A stretch of DNA of 64,000 bases from Tolypocladium sp. Sup5 PDA-1 (GCA_000750105.3 JPHH03000004.1:496001-560000); one strand, 5' to 3'; numbered from the stretch's first letter, positions 46,811 to 58,048 are shown. Notes: generated by a model not told the origin, from the letters alone. A program made the numbers and translations.

Positions 46811-47917
46811 TCAATACGCGCCCTCCTCTAGCCTTGTGGCCTCTACCTCCCCCTTGGTCGTCTCCCTGCTCTCAAGGCGCGCTTCTCTAAAGGCCCTCCT
46901 CAGCTCGCATCTGCCCAGGTTCTTGGCCCCGGCCTTGCACTCGTCGCACTGCTTCCCGTGGCTGATGAGCAGCACGTGCAGAGGATACTTTTCCTCGTCC
47001 GGAACCGTGGCGTCGAGGTGCGCCTGGGCCTCCTCCCGCGTGGCCCCGGCCGGCCGCCAGCCCAGCAGGCCCGTGAGGCGGTACACGTGCGTGTCGACGG
47101 CGAAGCTCGCGCGCTGCAGGCAAAAGAGCAGCACGCAGCTCGCCGTCTTGGGCCCGACGCCCGGGAAGGAGAGCATCTCGCGCATGGCATCGTCGTCGGA
47201 GGCGGCAAACAGGTGGTCGAGCGAGTAGGCGCCGTGCCGGGCCTTGGCCTGCTGCAGGATGCCGATGATGACGCCGGACTTGACGACGCTGAGCCCGCCC
47301 GACTGGATGGTGCGCTGGAGCTTGGCCCGGCCGCCGGCGACGATGGCGTCCCAGCGGTCGCTGCCGCCGTAGACGGCGTCCATGCTCTGCTTGGCGCGCG
47401 AGCTGTTGCTGCCGCTGGTGTTTTGGGAGAGGACGGTGCGGACAAGGGCGTCGAGGACCGAGGGCGAGTTGCCGCAGCCGGCGGCCGCGGTGGGCGCGAG
47501 GACGTGCTCGGGGCGTGCGCGGTCGCCGTGGAGGCCGGCGAGGATGCCGTGGGCGAGGACGCACTCGGCGGGCGTCGGGTGGGCGAAGCCGGGGAAGGGG
47601 GACCGGCGGGAGAAGGCCGAAAAGGACTGTAGTTTGCGCGCCTGGCGATGGGCCGCCCTGTCGGCTGGTGTTTTCGCCCCTGGCGGGGATCCATGTTGTT
47701 CGTGGGCCACTTGGTGCAGCGAGGGCGTGGCCGTCCTGGTCCGCCTGGCTGGTCTCTCCTGGGGCGTCGTCGGCGCAGGCTTTCGCTTCCGGACGCGCTC
47801 GTCGGGCTCTTCAGTCTTGACGGCGATGCCGCCGCCGCCGCCGCCGCCGCCACGGTTGACGTTTCGAGCGCTGCGCCTGGGCGGCACCGCAGCATGCGAG
47901 TACGTCGTGCCGGCCAT
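46811..47917 (-). CDS. Endonuclease III-like HhH-GPD DNA glycosylase
   Basis: A single exon of 368 aa. The N-terminal 100 residues are basic, with a Gly run at 23-30 (from a GCC microsatellite) and clusters such as VRKRKPAPTTPQERPARRTR, suggesting nuclear targeting. The HhH-GPD domain spans about 150-320: LVRTVLSQNTSG, the hairpin FPGVGPKTASCVLLFCL with the expected catalytic Lys about 257, and FAVDTHVYRLTGLLGW with the catalytic Asp about 275. These fit a bifunctional base-excision glycosylase/AP lyase. The terminal iron-sulfur loop is degenerate: only Cys324, Cys327 and Cys336 remain (CX2CX8C) where Nth has four in CX6CX2CX5C. It is therefore probably a Nth paralogue that lacks the cluster, not the canonical NTG1/NTH1. 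Confidence 0.86.
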   Translation of the reverse strand: MAGTTYSHAAVPPRRSARNVNRGGGGGGGGIAVKTEEPDERVRKRKPAPTTPQERPARRTRTATPSLHQVAHEQHGSPPGAKTPADRAAHRQARKLQSFSAFSRRSPFPGFAHPTPAECVLAHGILAGLHGDRARPEHVLAPTAAAGCGNSPSVLDALVRTVLSQNTSGSNSSRAKQSMDAVYGGSDRWDAIVAGGRAKLQRTIQSGGLSVVKSGVIIGILQQAKARHGAYSLDHLFAASDDDAMREMLSFPGVGPKTASCVLLFCLQRASFAVDTHVYRLTGLLGWRPAGATREEAQAHLDATVPDEEKYPLHVLLISHGKQCDECKAGAKNLGRCELRRAFREARLESRETTKGEVEATRLEEGAY

Positions 47918-48768
47918 TGTGCGGGAGACTCGCCTCTGCTACCGAGTCCGAAAGCGATGGCGAGAGTTCTATGCTCTGCCTGGAGGTGAGCCGGTGGTCG
48001 CTGGTGAGACCAGACCGGGGACCAGCAGATGCTGATGTCATGACTGGGCCGCCGTTATCGGTTGTCCTCCCCAGCATCGTAAGTGGCCGCGACGTCGGCC
48101 TGGCGCCAACACCTCAAGACGTGTTGAGCTGTTGGACTGGGCCTCGTACATCCGTACCCGTCGCCGCCATTCATCAGCAAACGACTTTGGCAGTCGGAGC
48201 GACCCGCCGAGCGCTGAGCAGCGCCGAGTGGGCACAGGGCCGGCGGTCGGCTCCGGTGCCGCCGTCGTGTCCAGAGGCGCCACATCCATGCCTCGGAGCG
48301 ATCAGCGAAGCAATACTTCGTACGAATACAAACGACTGCACAGGTCTACGTACTACTACGTACTTGTATTATATGTACAAAGCATTATCCCCGCAATGCA
48401 TGGCTCCTGTGACCCACGTGGAGCCATTATGCATCTTCTGCCCACGTGCTTACACGAGGCATCTTGGTCCGCCGTCCGTATTCGTAGGTGATTTGCAGCA
48501 AGATACATGGATCGCGATGCCCGGCTCGGGCGGCTCCCTCGCATCGGCCCCGGGTCTGACGTGCCCGCCTTGGACAGGGATAGGCACGTTCCTAACGGCC
48601 CGTTTACAATACGACTACGCACGCTGACTGACGCGCCTTCGTCGATGTTGAGTTGGTGACGCAGGGATATAACATATTCGCTTCCCGACGCGACACAAGG
48701 GCCGCCATGTCTCCAACGCCGAGCAGCCCAAGTCGGCACGACGGCACCACTGAAAGACAGCAGACAGG
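47918..48768. other. Divergent intergenic region
   Basis: The region lies between the glycosylase (-) and GMC oxidoreductase (+) starts. ACTTCGTACGAATAC (about 48316) and related words occur; no gene is supported. Confidence 0.6.
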
Positions 48769-50605
48769 ATGCACTCTACGCTCGTCTGGCCGGTGCTGCT
48801 GGCCGCCCTCGCCGCCGCGCCTCCCTGCCACGCAGAGTCGTTCGACTACATCATCGTCGGCGCGGGGACGAGCGGGCTGGTGCTGGCCAACAGGCTCTCG
48901 CAGGACCCGGGTGTCACCGTTGCCGTCATCGACCCCGGGGCAGATCAGCGAGGCAACCCCACGGTCAGAAACCCGGCGGCGTGGACGCAGCTGCTAAAGT
49001 CCCCCGTCAACTGGGCCTACCAGAGCGTGCCCCAGGCCAACGCCAGTGGCCGGGTCATCGAGTACGAGGCTGGCAAGGGCATAGGAGGCACGAGTCTCAT
49101 CAACGGTAAGGCCGACCCGGCCGCCCTTTGCGACGCCGGAGCTGGCGGCTTTGCTGACCCATGGCGTCCAAGGCATGACGTATATTCGCGGCGACAAGGC
49201 TCAGTTCGATGCCTGGGAAGAGCTGGGCAACCCTGGCTGGAACTGGGACACGCTTCTGCACTACTACAAGAGGCTTGAGAAGTTCTCCCCGCCGGAGCCC
49301 TGGCAGGTCAAGGTCGGGGCTTCTGCGAAGAGCGAGTATCACGGGGAGCGAGGCCAACTCCACGTTGGATTCACGCCCGTACTGCAGAACGGCTCACTCT
49401 ACGACGACGCCAAGGCATCGTGGGCAAAGCTTGGCCAGGGCGTCAACGAGGACGTCGACAGCGGAACGACTCGAGGGTTTGATGTCTGGCCGCAGACCTT
49501 GGACCCCCAACGGAACCTGAGATGGGACGCGGCCACGGCATTCCTCTGGCCCGTGTCCGCCCGGCGGAACCTGCATCTGCTCAACGGCACGGCCTCCAAA
49601 GTCGTGTGGACGCCTGGCTGCGACACGCGCGGCCCGCTGGCGTCGGGCGTCGAGTACATGACCCCGACGAACGAGCGGCATACTGCCAACGCCACCAGGG
49701 AGGTCATCATCTCGGCCGGCGCGTTGCGCACGCCGCTCATACTCGAGCGTTCCGGCATCGGAAACCCGCGACTGCTCAAGCAGATGGGGATCGAGCCGGT
49801 CGTCGACTCCCCAGGCGTCGGCGAAAACATGATTGACCAGCCCAACGTGTCGCTGCTGTACACGAGCAAGGTCACGCACAACGGGACGAGCCCCTACGCC
49901 ACGTTTGCCACGGCGAGGGACCTCTTTGGGAGCAAGGCTGGCGACGTGGCCGCTTCGACAAGGGCCAGTCTGCGGCAATGGGCCGAGCAGGCGGCGCAGT
50001 CGAGCCACGGCGGCGTCAACGCGTCGGCGCTCGAGCACATCTTCCGAGTCCAGCACGGCCTCATGTTCGACAAGGGAGTGACGATTGCGGAGATTCTGAC
50101 GACAGCGTCGGCCGACAAGCTCTTGTCTGCGTTCTGGGGCCTCCTCCCCTTTTCTCGGGGCAGTGTGCACATCCGCTCCGCCGCCGACGACGACATCAGC
50201 GGCCCCGTCATTGACCCCAGGTTTCTGGCCGTCGACTTCGACAGGACGGCGCAGATCGCCGCCGGGCGCCTCGCCGCCAAGTTCTGGCGGACGGCGCCGA
50301 TCAGCGACCTGGTGGCCGGCCAGTATCTGCCCGGCGCGGCGGTGCTGCCCCCGGACGCGACGGACGCGCAGTGGGAGAGCTGGACGGCCGGCGCCCTCGG
50401 CTCCAACTCGCACTCGGTCGGCACGGCGGCCATGATGGCCAGGGAGCTCGGCGGCGTCGTGGGCCCCTCGCTGCGCGTATACGGGACGAGGAACCTCCGG
50501 GTGGTGGACGCGTCGGTGCTGCCGATGCAGTTCAGCGGGCATCTCACGGCCACTCTGTACGCTGTTGCCGAGCGGGCGGCCGAGATGATTCAGGGGGGGC
50601 GATGA
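48769..50605 (+). CDS. Secreted GMC-family FAD oxidoreductase
   Basis: Two exons, 48769-49105 and 49173-50605, with a 67-nt intron (GTAAGG, branch GCTGAC, acceptor CCAAG), give 589 aa. A signal peptide (MHSTLVWPVLLAALAAAPPCHA) precedes the dinucleotide-binding motif DYIIVGAGTSGLVLANRL (GAGTSG at 31-36). GKGIGGTSLING is the first GMC signature, spanning the intron, and GALRTPLILERSGIG is the second. The C-terminal active site has His about 526 (SNSHSVGTAAM) and His about 569 (QFSGHLTA). The group includes glucose oxidase/dehydrogenase, aryl-alcohol oxidase and cluster tailoring enzymes; the substrate cannot be assigned. Several N-glycosylation sites agree with secretion. A P450 follows 1.8 kb downstream on the same strand. 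Confidence 0.93.
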
Positions 50606-52430
50606 GCCGCTGCTTTGGGGCGGGTGCGTGTCAAGAATCAAGATAGGCCACCCTGTGTCTGGTTACGGCGTCGTCCGAGAACTGCGCGTGACGTAGTCCG
50701 TAGTCCGTAGAGTCAACCACTGTCTGCACATGGACTATTTACCCCCTGATTCGTCCCAGCAGCCAGGGAGCCGAGGCGAAGCTGCGCAAGTAGACAGCTC
50801 CGTCGGCCAGCGGACACTGATGTGTCCGGCCCTCGTCAGGCGCGCCGACGATGATGAAGACTCGGTGTTACACAGCCCAGAAATCTCCTCACGCAGCCGC
50901 CTCCGCCCCCTCGTGGGCGGTTTGTTGCTCCGACAAGGTGCATGGCGACGTCGGAGGAGAGAGGCCGCGGGTCGGCATGAAGCTGGAACTCGTGCCGACT
51001 CCCAGCCACAAGAAGCTGGTTCAAGATTCATGGCGCCCAATTTAAGCCACAGCTTGCGGCGACGTCAAAGGCAAAGGAGGAGTCGGAACCTGCACGGCGT
51101 GGCTGCCACACATTGGTGCTCGAAAACATAACCCCCACGGGCTGAACGTCATGCATGCACGAGGTACACAAGTCCGCACCTAAACCCAGCGATGCAGGCC
51201 AAAGTCCGCAGGCATACGAAGCACATTTGCCGGTCAAGGAACGGAATGGCAGTTGGAAGTTGCAAGTTTGAACCAGGGTTGCTGATCTCGATTGTGCCGG
51301 ATCGAAAGCACCGCGTTTGCCGTCCCGGGGGCAGATCTGCCGAGCCACAACCCCCGCGGTAGTCAGTAGGTATGTACTTCGTACGGACTAGTAACTTGAT
51401 GTTACAAGGTAGATGCTGATGGATACGACGCTGCTCGGCCGACGTCTAATCCCGCTTCTCGAATTGGACGACCCCCAGAGCTCTCCACGGCCCCGGATGC
51501 GGAGTTTCGGGACGGGTCGTGTCGACGGCACCCCGGGGTCTGCGACGACTGGGCGCCAGTCGTTGCAGTGACGAGTTGCCAGAAGCGCTGTGGTCCTTTG
51601 TTCGGCTCCGAGACCCCCGAGGTTTATATCGGCCTGAGCGTTGCGTGCTACATACGGAAGACGACGCGGCCGAACCTTGAATTGTGAATTGCAGACATAT
51701 CAGGGACCTGTTATCCTCTCGCATTGGATAGGGGCAACGCTCGGCACGCAGCTCGCGTTGCACCTCGATGATGCACCCTCTCTCTCGGTCATGTGGCGCC
51801 CGCAAACGAGGCCGACTCGATGCCTGACGCCCGCCCTTAATAAGTTACGCCTTTGAAGAATCAGCCATGTCGTTGCGGACGGGATGAGATGCACCATTGA
51901 GTTACGCCGTGTATTCGTACGTACGAAGCATGTCAAGCTGCATGTAGCCACTAGCAAGGTCAACCCAGGTCAAACCGCAAGCTGGATGGCACGGGCATGG
52001 TGCCCGAGATGTTCTTGTCCGACAACATGTCAACCTGGAAGCCAACAGACACCAGTTGGCGGTTGCCCGTCAGCGATCCATCTGGGAACGCAGCCTCCAA
52101 ACTTCCATCCATGGGCAGCTGCTGGACCTTGCGGTGCATCGCGGGCCTCTCCGCCTGGACTAAGCGTGTGGTGTGAGACACTGTCACAACTCACAACCTG
52201 CCCCGGCTTGTGGTACACCCGTCCAGCGGGGTTTGTGCAATCAACTGTCGTCAGCCTCCATAAGTCCCATGACGAGCGTATACGAAGTAGAGACGAGCTG
52301 TGTATTAAAGGCCGGGCGCTGTGAACCGGAGAGACTGCAGGGCTCCTTCTACTCCCATGGACTGCGCGTCTACCGGCAGCTCCTTGTCTTGCCTGAGAAG
52401 CTGACACAGAGCCGACCAACATCGCCTGGC
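50606..52430. other. Intergenic region of 1.8 kb
   Basis: No gene is supported between the GMC and P450 genes. TACTTCGTACGG (about 51373) and CGTACGTACGAAG (about 51917) motifs occur. Confidence 0.55.
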
Positions 52431-54270
52431 ATGACTTCTGCTCTGAGCGCTCTCGCGGCTCCCCAGAGCTGGCCCACCGGCGCCTTGGTGCTGCTGTTGA
52501 CAGTAGCCGTCCTCCTCGTCGGCCGACTGACATCGCAGCGACTCGCGTTTCCCAACGGCGCGCCCCGCCTCCTCAAGGGATGGCCGGTAATCGGGTCGGC
52601 GGGCTTCTTCCGCGCAAGAAGTGACTTTCTCCGAGAAGGCAGGGTAAAGAGCCCAGGTGGACAGTTCAGTTTCTACTACGGGGCCTATCCCATCGTTGCC
52701 GTCTCTGGTCCGTCTGCAAGATCGTCCTTCTACACCACCCGCGGGCTGGACTTGAGTGCTGGGTACGGACCGAACATAGACGCGCCACTTCATGCGGTTG
52801 TGGGTAGTCAAGGATCACTGATGTCCCATGTGTAGATTTGCCGCGCTCTTTGCTTCCGCGCCCAAGACTGACCACTTATACGACGGCGACCTGACGGCCT
52901 ATTTCAATGTCTGGCTCAAGCGTTTCCTGCAAAAGGACCGCCTGGCGGCGAATCTCCACCACCTTACGACCGACACCGACGTTGCGCTCAGGAAGATTGG
53001 TACCTTGTCTGCCGTCGAGCCCTTTGATGTCATGATCAACCTGGTATACCAGTTAACGCACCGTACCCTGGGCAGCAACGACGTGGCCGCCGACCCCGGG
53101 CTCCTCGCCGAGACCCTCGCCGCCTTCGACCGCATGGACGGCAGCCCGGCAATCGAGGTCATGTTCCCCAGCCTGCCGACGCCCAGCAAGCTGAGGAGGA
53201 TGTGGGCCGGGGCGAAGCTGCACTGGACGTTTCAAAAGATCATGGACGACCGACGCAAGACGGGCAGGACAGAGATTGACGCGATGCAGGAAATGATGGA
53301 TCAGGGAGACAATGACATCGTCGTATCCTCGGTGAGCCCAGTCCACCGGAGCAGGCCTGACCCGTGTCTACGCATGACTGAATCGCTGACCCCCTGACCC
53401 CGCAGGTCATCATCGGTGCTCTTTTCGCCGGCCTCATCAACACTGGGTTCAATGCCGCTTGGATCCTCTGCTTCCTCTCAAACGACCCTCACTGGTATGC
53501 CGAGATGCGGGCCGAGGTCGATGCCGCGGTCTCCAAGCACCGGCTGTCGGAGGATGAGACGGCGGCGGACATCCTGCCGCGTCTCTCAATGGAGGAATGG
53601 CAAACCGAGTTTCCGCTCATCGACCTCGGTCTGCGGGACTCCATCCGGGTGATTACGCCAGGGGTATCGATTCGAAAGAATATAAGCGGAAAGGACATTA
53701 AGATTGGCGACACCGGCTGGGTCATCCCCAGCAACGCATTCGCGGTGAGACACACCAACGGAGGCTACCGACACAGACGCGAGAGCAGTGCTGACGAGGA
53801 GAGCAAAGGTATATGCCATGGATGACATCCACATGAACGACCAGCTGTACGAGAACCCCACGAGGTGGGATCCTGGCCGCTACCTTCCGGGAAGAGAGGA
53901 GGACAAGAAGGCTCCGCACGCATATGTCGGATGGGGAAGTGGGCTGCATCCGTGCTGTGAGTTGTTCCAATTCCCGTGAGCTGGTGCAAGTCGCTAACAC
54001 GGAGCAGTGGGAATGAAGGTTAGGCTACTTGCTTAGCTGTGGGTAAACCGACGACGACGCTGACGGGCCTGATAGTTTGCAAAGCTCGAGATTACCATCT
54101 CGACGGCCATGTTCTTGGCATACTACGACTTTACGCGCTGTGACAAGCACGGCAACGACATGGAGGAGCCGTTGCCCTGCATTGACCGAAACGCCATCGG
54201 TGCGAAGCGGCCAGCTACAAGTATCTTCTTAAAGTGTAGCCCTCGATTCAAATTAGTCGATGGAAAGTAA
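52431..54270 (+). CDS. Cytochrome P450 monooxygenase
   Basis: Six exons, 52431-52762, 52836-53331, 53406-53744, 53809-53956, 54008-54018 and 54076-54270, give 506 aa. Residues 10-31 form an N-terminal membrane anchor (WPTGALVLLLTVAVLLVG), followed by the Pro-rich hinge FPNGAPRLLKGWPVIG. The I-helix region reads VIIGALFAGLINTGFNAAW and the K-helix ExxR equivalent is LGLRDSIR, where Asp replaces the usual Glu. The haem loop is GWGSGLHPC-LGMK-FAKLE with Cys about 438. It is divided by two introns, so LGMK comes from an 11-nt exon. The pattern resembles fungal CYP51/CYP7-like families with HxYLGWGxGxHPC. Asp instead of Glu at the ExxR position is unusual and may impair folding. The gene borders the AT-rich island. 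Confidence 0.88.
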
Positions 54271-55254
54271 AAGAACGGCAACGTTGTGAGCCGAGATGGT
54301 TAGGAGCAGGAGCTGTACGAAAGTGCAATGCCCATGCATCGCAGACCACCGGGGGGACGGAGACCGAGCAATGGCTAGATAGAATCTCATGCATTTGTAA
54401 CGTCTACTAGGGGAAGAGGGAGAGGCAGGGACTGGAGTCTCTGTTGCACACGTAGCTAGCTACCGCGTGAAGGACAAGAGTGACAAGAAACATGAAGGCG
54501 AAAGCGGTGCTGCCGGCCTCTTGGTTTGTGACTCGAGCTCCGCCGCAAGAGACCCAGGCGTCAGCGCGCCTGTGCCTTGGACACGATCCTGCTCAACGCG
54601 ACAGGACCTGTGGATAAACACGAGCCTTGGTCTGCGGTGGCCAAGTGCAAAGCCGTCGACTAAACTACGATGCTCGTATATTGTCCGTTTCCTGCCCGGA
54701 GACGCCTCGAGATAGGGGTTTACTTGTGTCGTGGACGCTGGACACTAGATCGTGCCCCTTATCTAGTAGGCTTCGGGCGATATCTATATTCGAAATCAGT
54801 ACCTATCGGCTAGTGTCCTGATATTTCGTTTTCTCCCTCTGAGCATATGTTTAGGCTATCGTGCGTGGAGTTGCTTATATAGATCCTCGAAAGAAGGTAG
54901 TATTGCTAATATCTCGTCTAGCTCCTAAGGCGACGATATCATAGGGTACTTAGACAGCGGTACTCTTTTAACCGCACTATAGCGTCTATCGTACGCCGCT
55001 GCCTTATTAGCAATCACTTGGGAGTAGCGAAGCATTCGCTTTTCTCTAATAACCTTCTAGTCTTAGCCGTTATTAAACTTAACGATCATTCCTATAAGAT
55101 CGACGTGCCTGACTTGATCGAGCGTATACTCGTTCGGTACGGTAGCGTACTTGGTTTGAAGCTCAACCCCATCCGGTTAGTAGAGAATGTCGCGAGTTCC
55201 CGGATAGTCTAGGTTAGGGACCTCTGGGTCGGGCGATGAAGGAGAGGGCTTATG

Positions 55255-55510
55255 ATACGGAAAGATTTCCCCAGGAATTCCCAGGGGAATATCGGGGTAT
55301 TACCGGAGAATTACCCGGGAAATCCAATAAGGGAAACCACGGAGAAGGAAACACCAGGGAGAATTCCCCGTGAATTCCCCAAGATTTCCTAGTGAATTCC
55401 CCGTAGCTTCACCGGGACTTCTCACCGGGAATCCACGGGGAAGGGAATACTAAGAAGAATTCCCTATGGATTCCCCGGGACTGACCCGGGATTTCCCCGT
55501 ATTTGCACCA
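55255..55510. repeat. Array of degenerate GGGGAATTCCCC palindromes
   Basis: About eleven variants of a G3-4 AATTCCCC / GATTTCCCC word occur within 250 bp, spaced roughly 15-30 bp, for example GAATTCCCCGTG, GAATTCCCCAAG, GATTCCCCGGG and GATTTCCCCGTAT. Both strands carry the word because it is palindromic. It is embedded in otherwise AT-rich DNA. Confidence 0.8.
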
Positions 55511-55609
55511 TGATTTCTCTATAAAGGATAGACCCGAAGGATAGAATAATAACGGGCATCTTTGCAAAATTCATACTAAGCAGCGGTCACTTACGCAATC
55601 CTCTTTGCC

Positions 55610-55671
55610 CGGTAATTAGTCCGTGACCGAATTCTTCGGCGGTAAATAGTCCGCGCGGTAATTAATCCGCG
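55610..55671. repeat. Three copies of a CGGTAATTAGTCCGCG-like 16-mer
   Basis: Near-identical 16-mers lie at 55610-55625 (ending CCGTG), 55640-55655 (GGTAAATAGTCCGCG) and 55656-55671 (GGTAATTAATCCGCG). The last two are directly adjacent. They lie just beyond the palindrome array. Confidence 0.8.
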
Positions 55672-55940
55672 AATATATGCAACGGCAGGACCCTTTATCT
55701 ATTAGCTTAGATATAGAAGTTATTATAAGGCACGCGAGAGTAAAAAGTTTAGAAACCTTTATAATAAATTATTAGATAATTAGTAAAGTACAATCTAGGA
55801 TAGATGAGATTTAAAATGTTTAAGACTAAAGGGCGGGCATACTAGTGTTTATATAGTTATATTAATTCTACTAATTCTCCTTCTTATGACTACGAGTAAT
55901 AGTAGACCTGGCTGCACAATAACTGCATGACGCTAGCATC

Positions 55941-56018
55941 GTGCAGCCGATAGCGGTACCTTTATCAAAGGCATCCGTGCAGCCAACCGCAGCACTTTTA
56001 TAAAGGGTATCCGCGCTG
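55941..56018. repeat. Imperfect direct repeat around a GTGCAGCC core
   Basis: Two successive imperfect units share GTGCAGCC, then CTTTTAT/CTTTATC, AAAGG and a TATCCG/CATCCG ending. They are diverged copies of a unit of roughly 38 bp. The element is in AT-rich non-coding DNA. Confidence 0.55.
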
Positions 56019-57581
56019 CGAATAAGCTCGACTATCATTCTCGCGCTCTAGCATAGTGTCTACCATCATCTCAGACCAAGAGACCATTCTGCTGTAATAG
56101 ACTTGGCTCATCCTTGAATTGAAAATTGTAGATTTGTCGCAAGTACAACTAAGCAGATCCAGTTCGCAATGTGGTGCTTCTCCTCCCGCTAGCCTGAATG
56201 AGATTGAGTGATACCAAACAGCTATTTCTCTTCCAGCTCTCCATTAACAATAGTGTCATTTACCCAACCCATGCGGAATCCTGGTACCATTTTTACTCCA
56301 TCATCTCGGGGCCCTAGCCATCAGGTTAAGAAATCGGGTGTTTACTCCAGCTAGCAACCCAAGCGTCGGTGTGAGAGCCTCACTTGCTTATTCAACTGGA
56401 ATTATAGGCAGCGCGTGCCTGCGATGTGATTACCACAGGCAGCACATATCGCAATAGACTCGGCCTCGAATGAGAAGTCAATAAAGGAAGTCATTGGGCC
56501 CGTTGCCTAACGTAAATAGCACCAAAAATAAAGCTCATCCAGTGAAGGAGGCGATGATTTCATAAGCGCTTAGCAATACGCCACGAGTCGACAGCCCGCA
56601 TCCCTCTATCGTTCTGTAACTTGGAAAGCTGGGAGAACAGGATGCCTGTTAGCACCCTGAATTTATAACAACACAAGCCCACCTTGCGGACACCTGTTGG
56701 TGACACCCAGCAGTGGCATCTTTGGATGTTGATCGCTCCTTATCGGTGTCTTAGACTGGCAGCTTGCCGCCCCCGGTCTTTTTAGACGTTGTGGGTACTC
56801 CGTACAATAAATAAGAATATCAACCGTGTGAGATTTTGACTAGAAACACCACTACGATGTACCGAAAAGCCAATGACGAGGAATCAAATTAAACCAAAGA
56901 AGCCGTCGTTTTGACTGCTGAGAATAACCTCATGTCCTCCTCTATCTAGTAAAAGTCTCTTGAGGCAAGCATTGGTATGACTCGCCAAGCAGCAGCCGGG
57001 AATGGGGTGAGGCTGCTTTGCTCTTTTCAAGTGGGAACGCGCCTCTACAGAAGCGGCGACGCTGAGGACGTTCGGGATGGGGGTGGCGATGACGCGGGAG
57101 AGCGTCTTGCAAGTCGGCCCACGAGGATCCCCCGTAGTATCGAGGAGAGCGGAGTGTGAGATGCAGGAATTTTGCCGTGGGGTAGATTCCAGGTGGACTT
57201 GAGCTTGACTGGATGACTGGTTGCCCACCTCGAGGGCAGTGATGCAGCAGCGCGTACTAGTAGTACGTATAAGGTTATGAATAGAGTTGTTCTTTATTTT
57301 AGCGTGATGTCATGCCGCAAATTGGTGGCGCTGGACTGAGGAATTGGATGCGGAGGGAGCAATGTCACGCCGGTACTCGGCCCGGTGGAACTGGCGTTTG
57401 GTCTGCGTCTGGGCCCTGTCAAGGCGTATGGAGGGAAGATAGGGTCAGCAAATAATAAATACAATTGAGCACTTCGTACTTCGTAGCAACGGGAGACCAA
57501 TCCTCGACCGGGGTCTCCCGGTTGACCAATAGGCGCACCCACGTGCTACATACTTGGCGTAAGCGAAAACCAGGGAACTGT

Positions 57582-57604
57582 TACGGAGTACGGAGTACTC
57601 CGTA
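57582..57604. repeat. TACGGAGTAC / GTACTCCGTA palindrome
   Basis: Two TACGGAGTA words run into a TACTCCGTA inverse copy, giving a perfect palindromic core. It is a member of the dispersed intergenic family. Confidence 0.75.
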
Positions 57605-57686
57605 CTGCACATCAACGGCCCTAATTAATACCCAGGATATCCCTCATGGGCTGCCATTTAATCACTAGGGGACGAGGAGCCCGTTA

Positions 57687-57711
57687 CAAGGCAAGGCAAG
57701 GCAAGGCAAGG
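57687..57711. repeat. CAAGG pentamer tandem repeat
   Basis: Five copies of a caagg unit occur in tandem, about 340 bp before the nucleotidase start. Confidence 0.8.
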
Positions 57712-58048
57712 GCAACGCCAAACTCTTCCTGCAGAGCCCTTAAATAATAAGGACCATTAGTCCGTAGAGCCTAATAACTAGGTAGGGGGGGAGCCTGTGC
57801 CTTGGGGAGCAAAGAGACCGGGCATCTTAGTTGTCTCAGTTCACCAATAGTCGCACCCACGTGCTACTTGGCGTCAGCCGGAACTGGAAGCTCTTTACGG
57901 TATTGCCCTCTTGTCCTCGTCTGCCCCTCACGATATCCACTGTCATTTGGCACTTGCTCGGGTTGACGATAAAACCACGAAACCCCCCTCGGAGCTGCCC
58001 GAGACACGTCCCCGGTGCACGCTCGACAACCAGCTGACTCGCCTCACG

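Larger units (their letters stand above)
54271..58048. other. AT-rich, gene-free island with decayed repeats
   Basis: From about 54750 to 56100 the base composition shifts sharply to AT, with many TA dinucleotides and stop codons in all frames, unlike the GC-rich genes on both sides. No intact transposon protein is found. A 64-codon frame at 55018-55212 is probably chance or a fragment. This is compatible with an old mobile element mutated by RIP, which is inference. Composition recovers after about 56600. The right end carries CAAGG and TACGGAGTA repeats. Confidence 0.7.

Noticed and set aside
48769..54270. Secondary-metabolite cluster formed by the GMC oxidoreductase and P450
   Set aside because: No backbone synthase, cluster regulator or transporter is adjacent, and the two genes are 1.8 kb apart beside an AT-rich island.
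55018..55212. 64-codon frame in the AT-rich island as a transposase or reverse transcriptase remnant
   Set aside because: It has no recognisable catalytic motif and is too short to assign.
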